Assembly (NCBI GenBank): GCA_017419405.1
Contig: JAFOLH010000001.1
Coordinates: 682,001-746,000, forward strand
From: Renibacterium sp.
Lineage (GTDB): Bacteria; Actinomycetota; Actinomycetes; Actinomycetales; Micrococcaceae
Length of the DNA: 64,000 bases
Direction of reading: 5' to 3'
The notes below the pieces were generated by a model. The model did not search any database. It was not told the origin of the DNA and was given only the letters and a program-made list of their open reading frames with translations. Positions 63,661-64,000 of this stretch are shown piece by piece. The position numbers and the translations under genes were made by a program. The stretch's first letter is position 1. Every line of letters starts with the position of its first letter.

Positions 63661-64000
63661 ATGAGAATCCATCTGTCCAGTGTTTTCGTCGATGACCAGG
63701 ACCATGCGCTGCAGTTCTACACCGAAATCCTCGGCTTCATCAAGAAGACCGAGGTGCCGCTGGGCAAGGACCGCTGGTTGACCGTGGTCTCCGCGGAAGA
63801 TCCGGACGGCACTGAATTGCTGCTTGAGCCTTCGGGCCATCCCGCGGTGAAACCGTATCGCGATGCCTTGGTCAAAGACGGCATTCCGCTGGCTTCTTTC
63901 GCGGTGCCGGACGTCGCCGCCGAGTTCACCCGGTTACGCGCCCTGGGCGTGCGGTTCACCCAGGAACCGCTGTCCATGGGACCGGTCACCACGGCGGTTT
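63661..64000 (+). CDS. VOC family protein, truncated by window end
   Basis: The first 113 residues are visible: MRIHLSSVFVDDQDHALQFY, TEILGFIKKTEVPLGKDRWL, LLLEPSGHP and FAVPDVAAEFTRLRALGV. This is the glyoxalase-like family that resembles PhnB/antibiotic-resistance VOC proteins. The C-terminal metal-ligand strand lies outside the window. Confidence 0.85.
   Translation, partial: MRIHLSSVFVDDQDHALQFYTEILGFIKKTEVPLGKDRWLTVVSAEDPDGTELLLEPSGHPAVKPYRDALVKDGIPLASFAVPDVAAEFTRLRALGVRFTQEPLSMGPVTTAV

Overview
The window is high-GC chromosomal DNA of an actinobacterium, most likely of the Micrococcaceae (Arthrobacter/Renibacterium-like). This is inferred from the gene order holA, rpsT, lepA, hemW, hrcA, dnaJ, rsmE, phoH, ybeY, corC, era; from the actinobacterial bcc:aa3 respiratory cluster (ctaC-ctaD-ctaF, ctaE-qcrC-qcrA-qcrB); from DUF3043, DUF3054 and DUF3097 proteins; and from many apparently leaderless genes. 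I see no tRNA, rRNA, IS element, prophage or CRISPR array.

From 1 to 28 kb the content is core housekeeping. It covers a ComEC-like C-terminus and holA; ribosomal protein S20 and LepA; HemW; the heat-shock pair hrcA-dnaJ behind a CIRCE-like operator; rsmE; the overlapping phoH-ybeY-corC-era block; an LCP cell-wall ligase; an M13 peptidase; leuA behind a 17-codon leucine-rich leader peptide and a long attenuator-like hairpin; recO-uppS; two tandem paralogous alpha/beta hydrolases; pyrD; an M20 dipeptidase; and an ErpA-type Fe-S carrier.

From 28 to 37 kb lie the respiratory genes. ctaC-ctaD-ctaF run rightward and ctaE-qcrC-qcrA-qcrB run leftward, enclosing a GntR/HutC regulator and a small VOC protein. 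Strong hairpin terminators close each block. trpD starts divergently from ctaE. The 38 to 47 kb stretch is more accessory: an AsnC-type RAM protein, DUF3054, an ECF sigma factor with its RskA-type anti-sigma factor and a matching autoregulatory promoter, an ArsR-like regulator coupled to an SRPBCC protein, a xylose-isomerase-like TIM-barrel protein behind an operator-overlapped promoter, a PoxB-type pyruvate oxidase, small proteins, and a methyltransferase remnant with its middle deleted in frame.

The most interesting block is 47.2 to 55.8 kb, a divergent catabolic cluster. It holds the three lower-pathway enzymes of gallate/protocatechuate 4,5-cleavage: a PrpF-type 4-oxalomesaconate tautomerase, a PIG-L-type hydratase and an RraA-type aldolase. 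They sit beside a type I (VOC) extradiol dioxygenase, an FCD-GntR regulator, a DUF1932 dehydrogenase, a metallo-beta-lactamase-fold hydrolase, an MHS-type transporter and a Gfo/Idh dehydrogenase. A perfect 16-bp inverted repeat holding two TTGT-NN-ACAA boxes lies in the divergent promoter. No LigB-type (type II) ring-cleavage enzyme is visible, so the upper pathway may be unconventional.

From 56 to 64 kb are a PhzF-like isomerase, a small membrane protein, a cyclase-like alpha-alpha barrel protein, a GNAT protein, a DHA2 drug exporter with its TetR repressor, a 35-codon charged micropeptide upstream of a Dyp-type peroxidase, a SUMF1-fold protein lacking the FGE cysteines, and a VOC protein cut by the window end.
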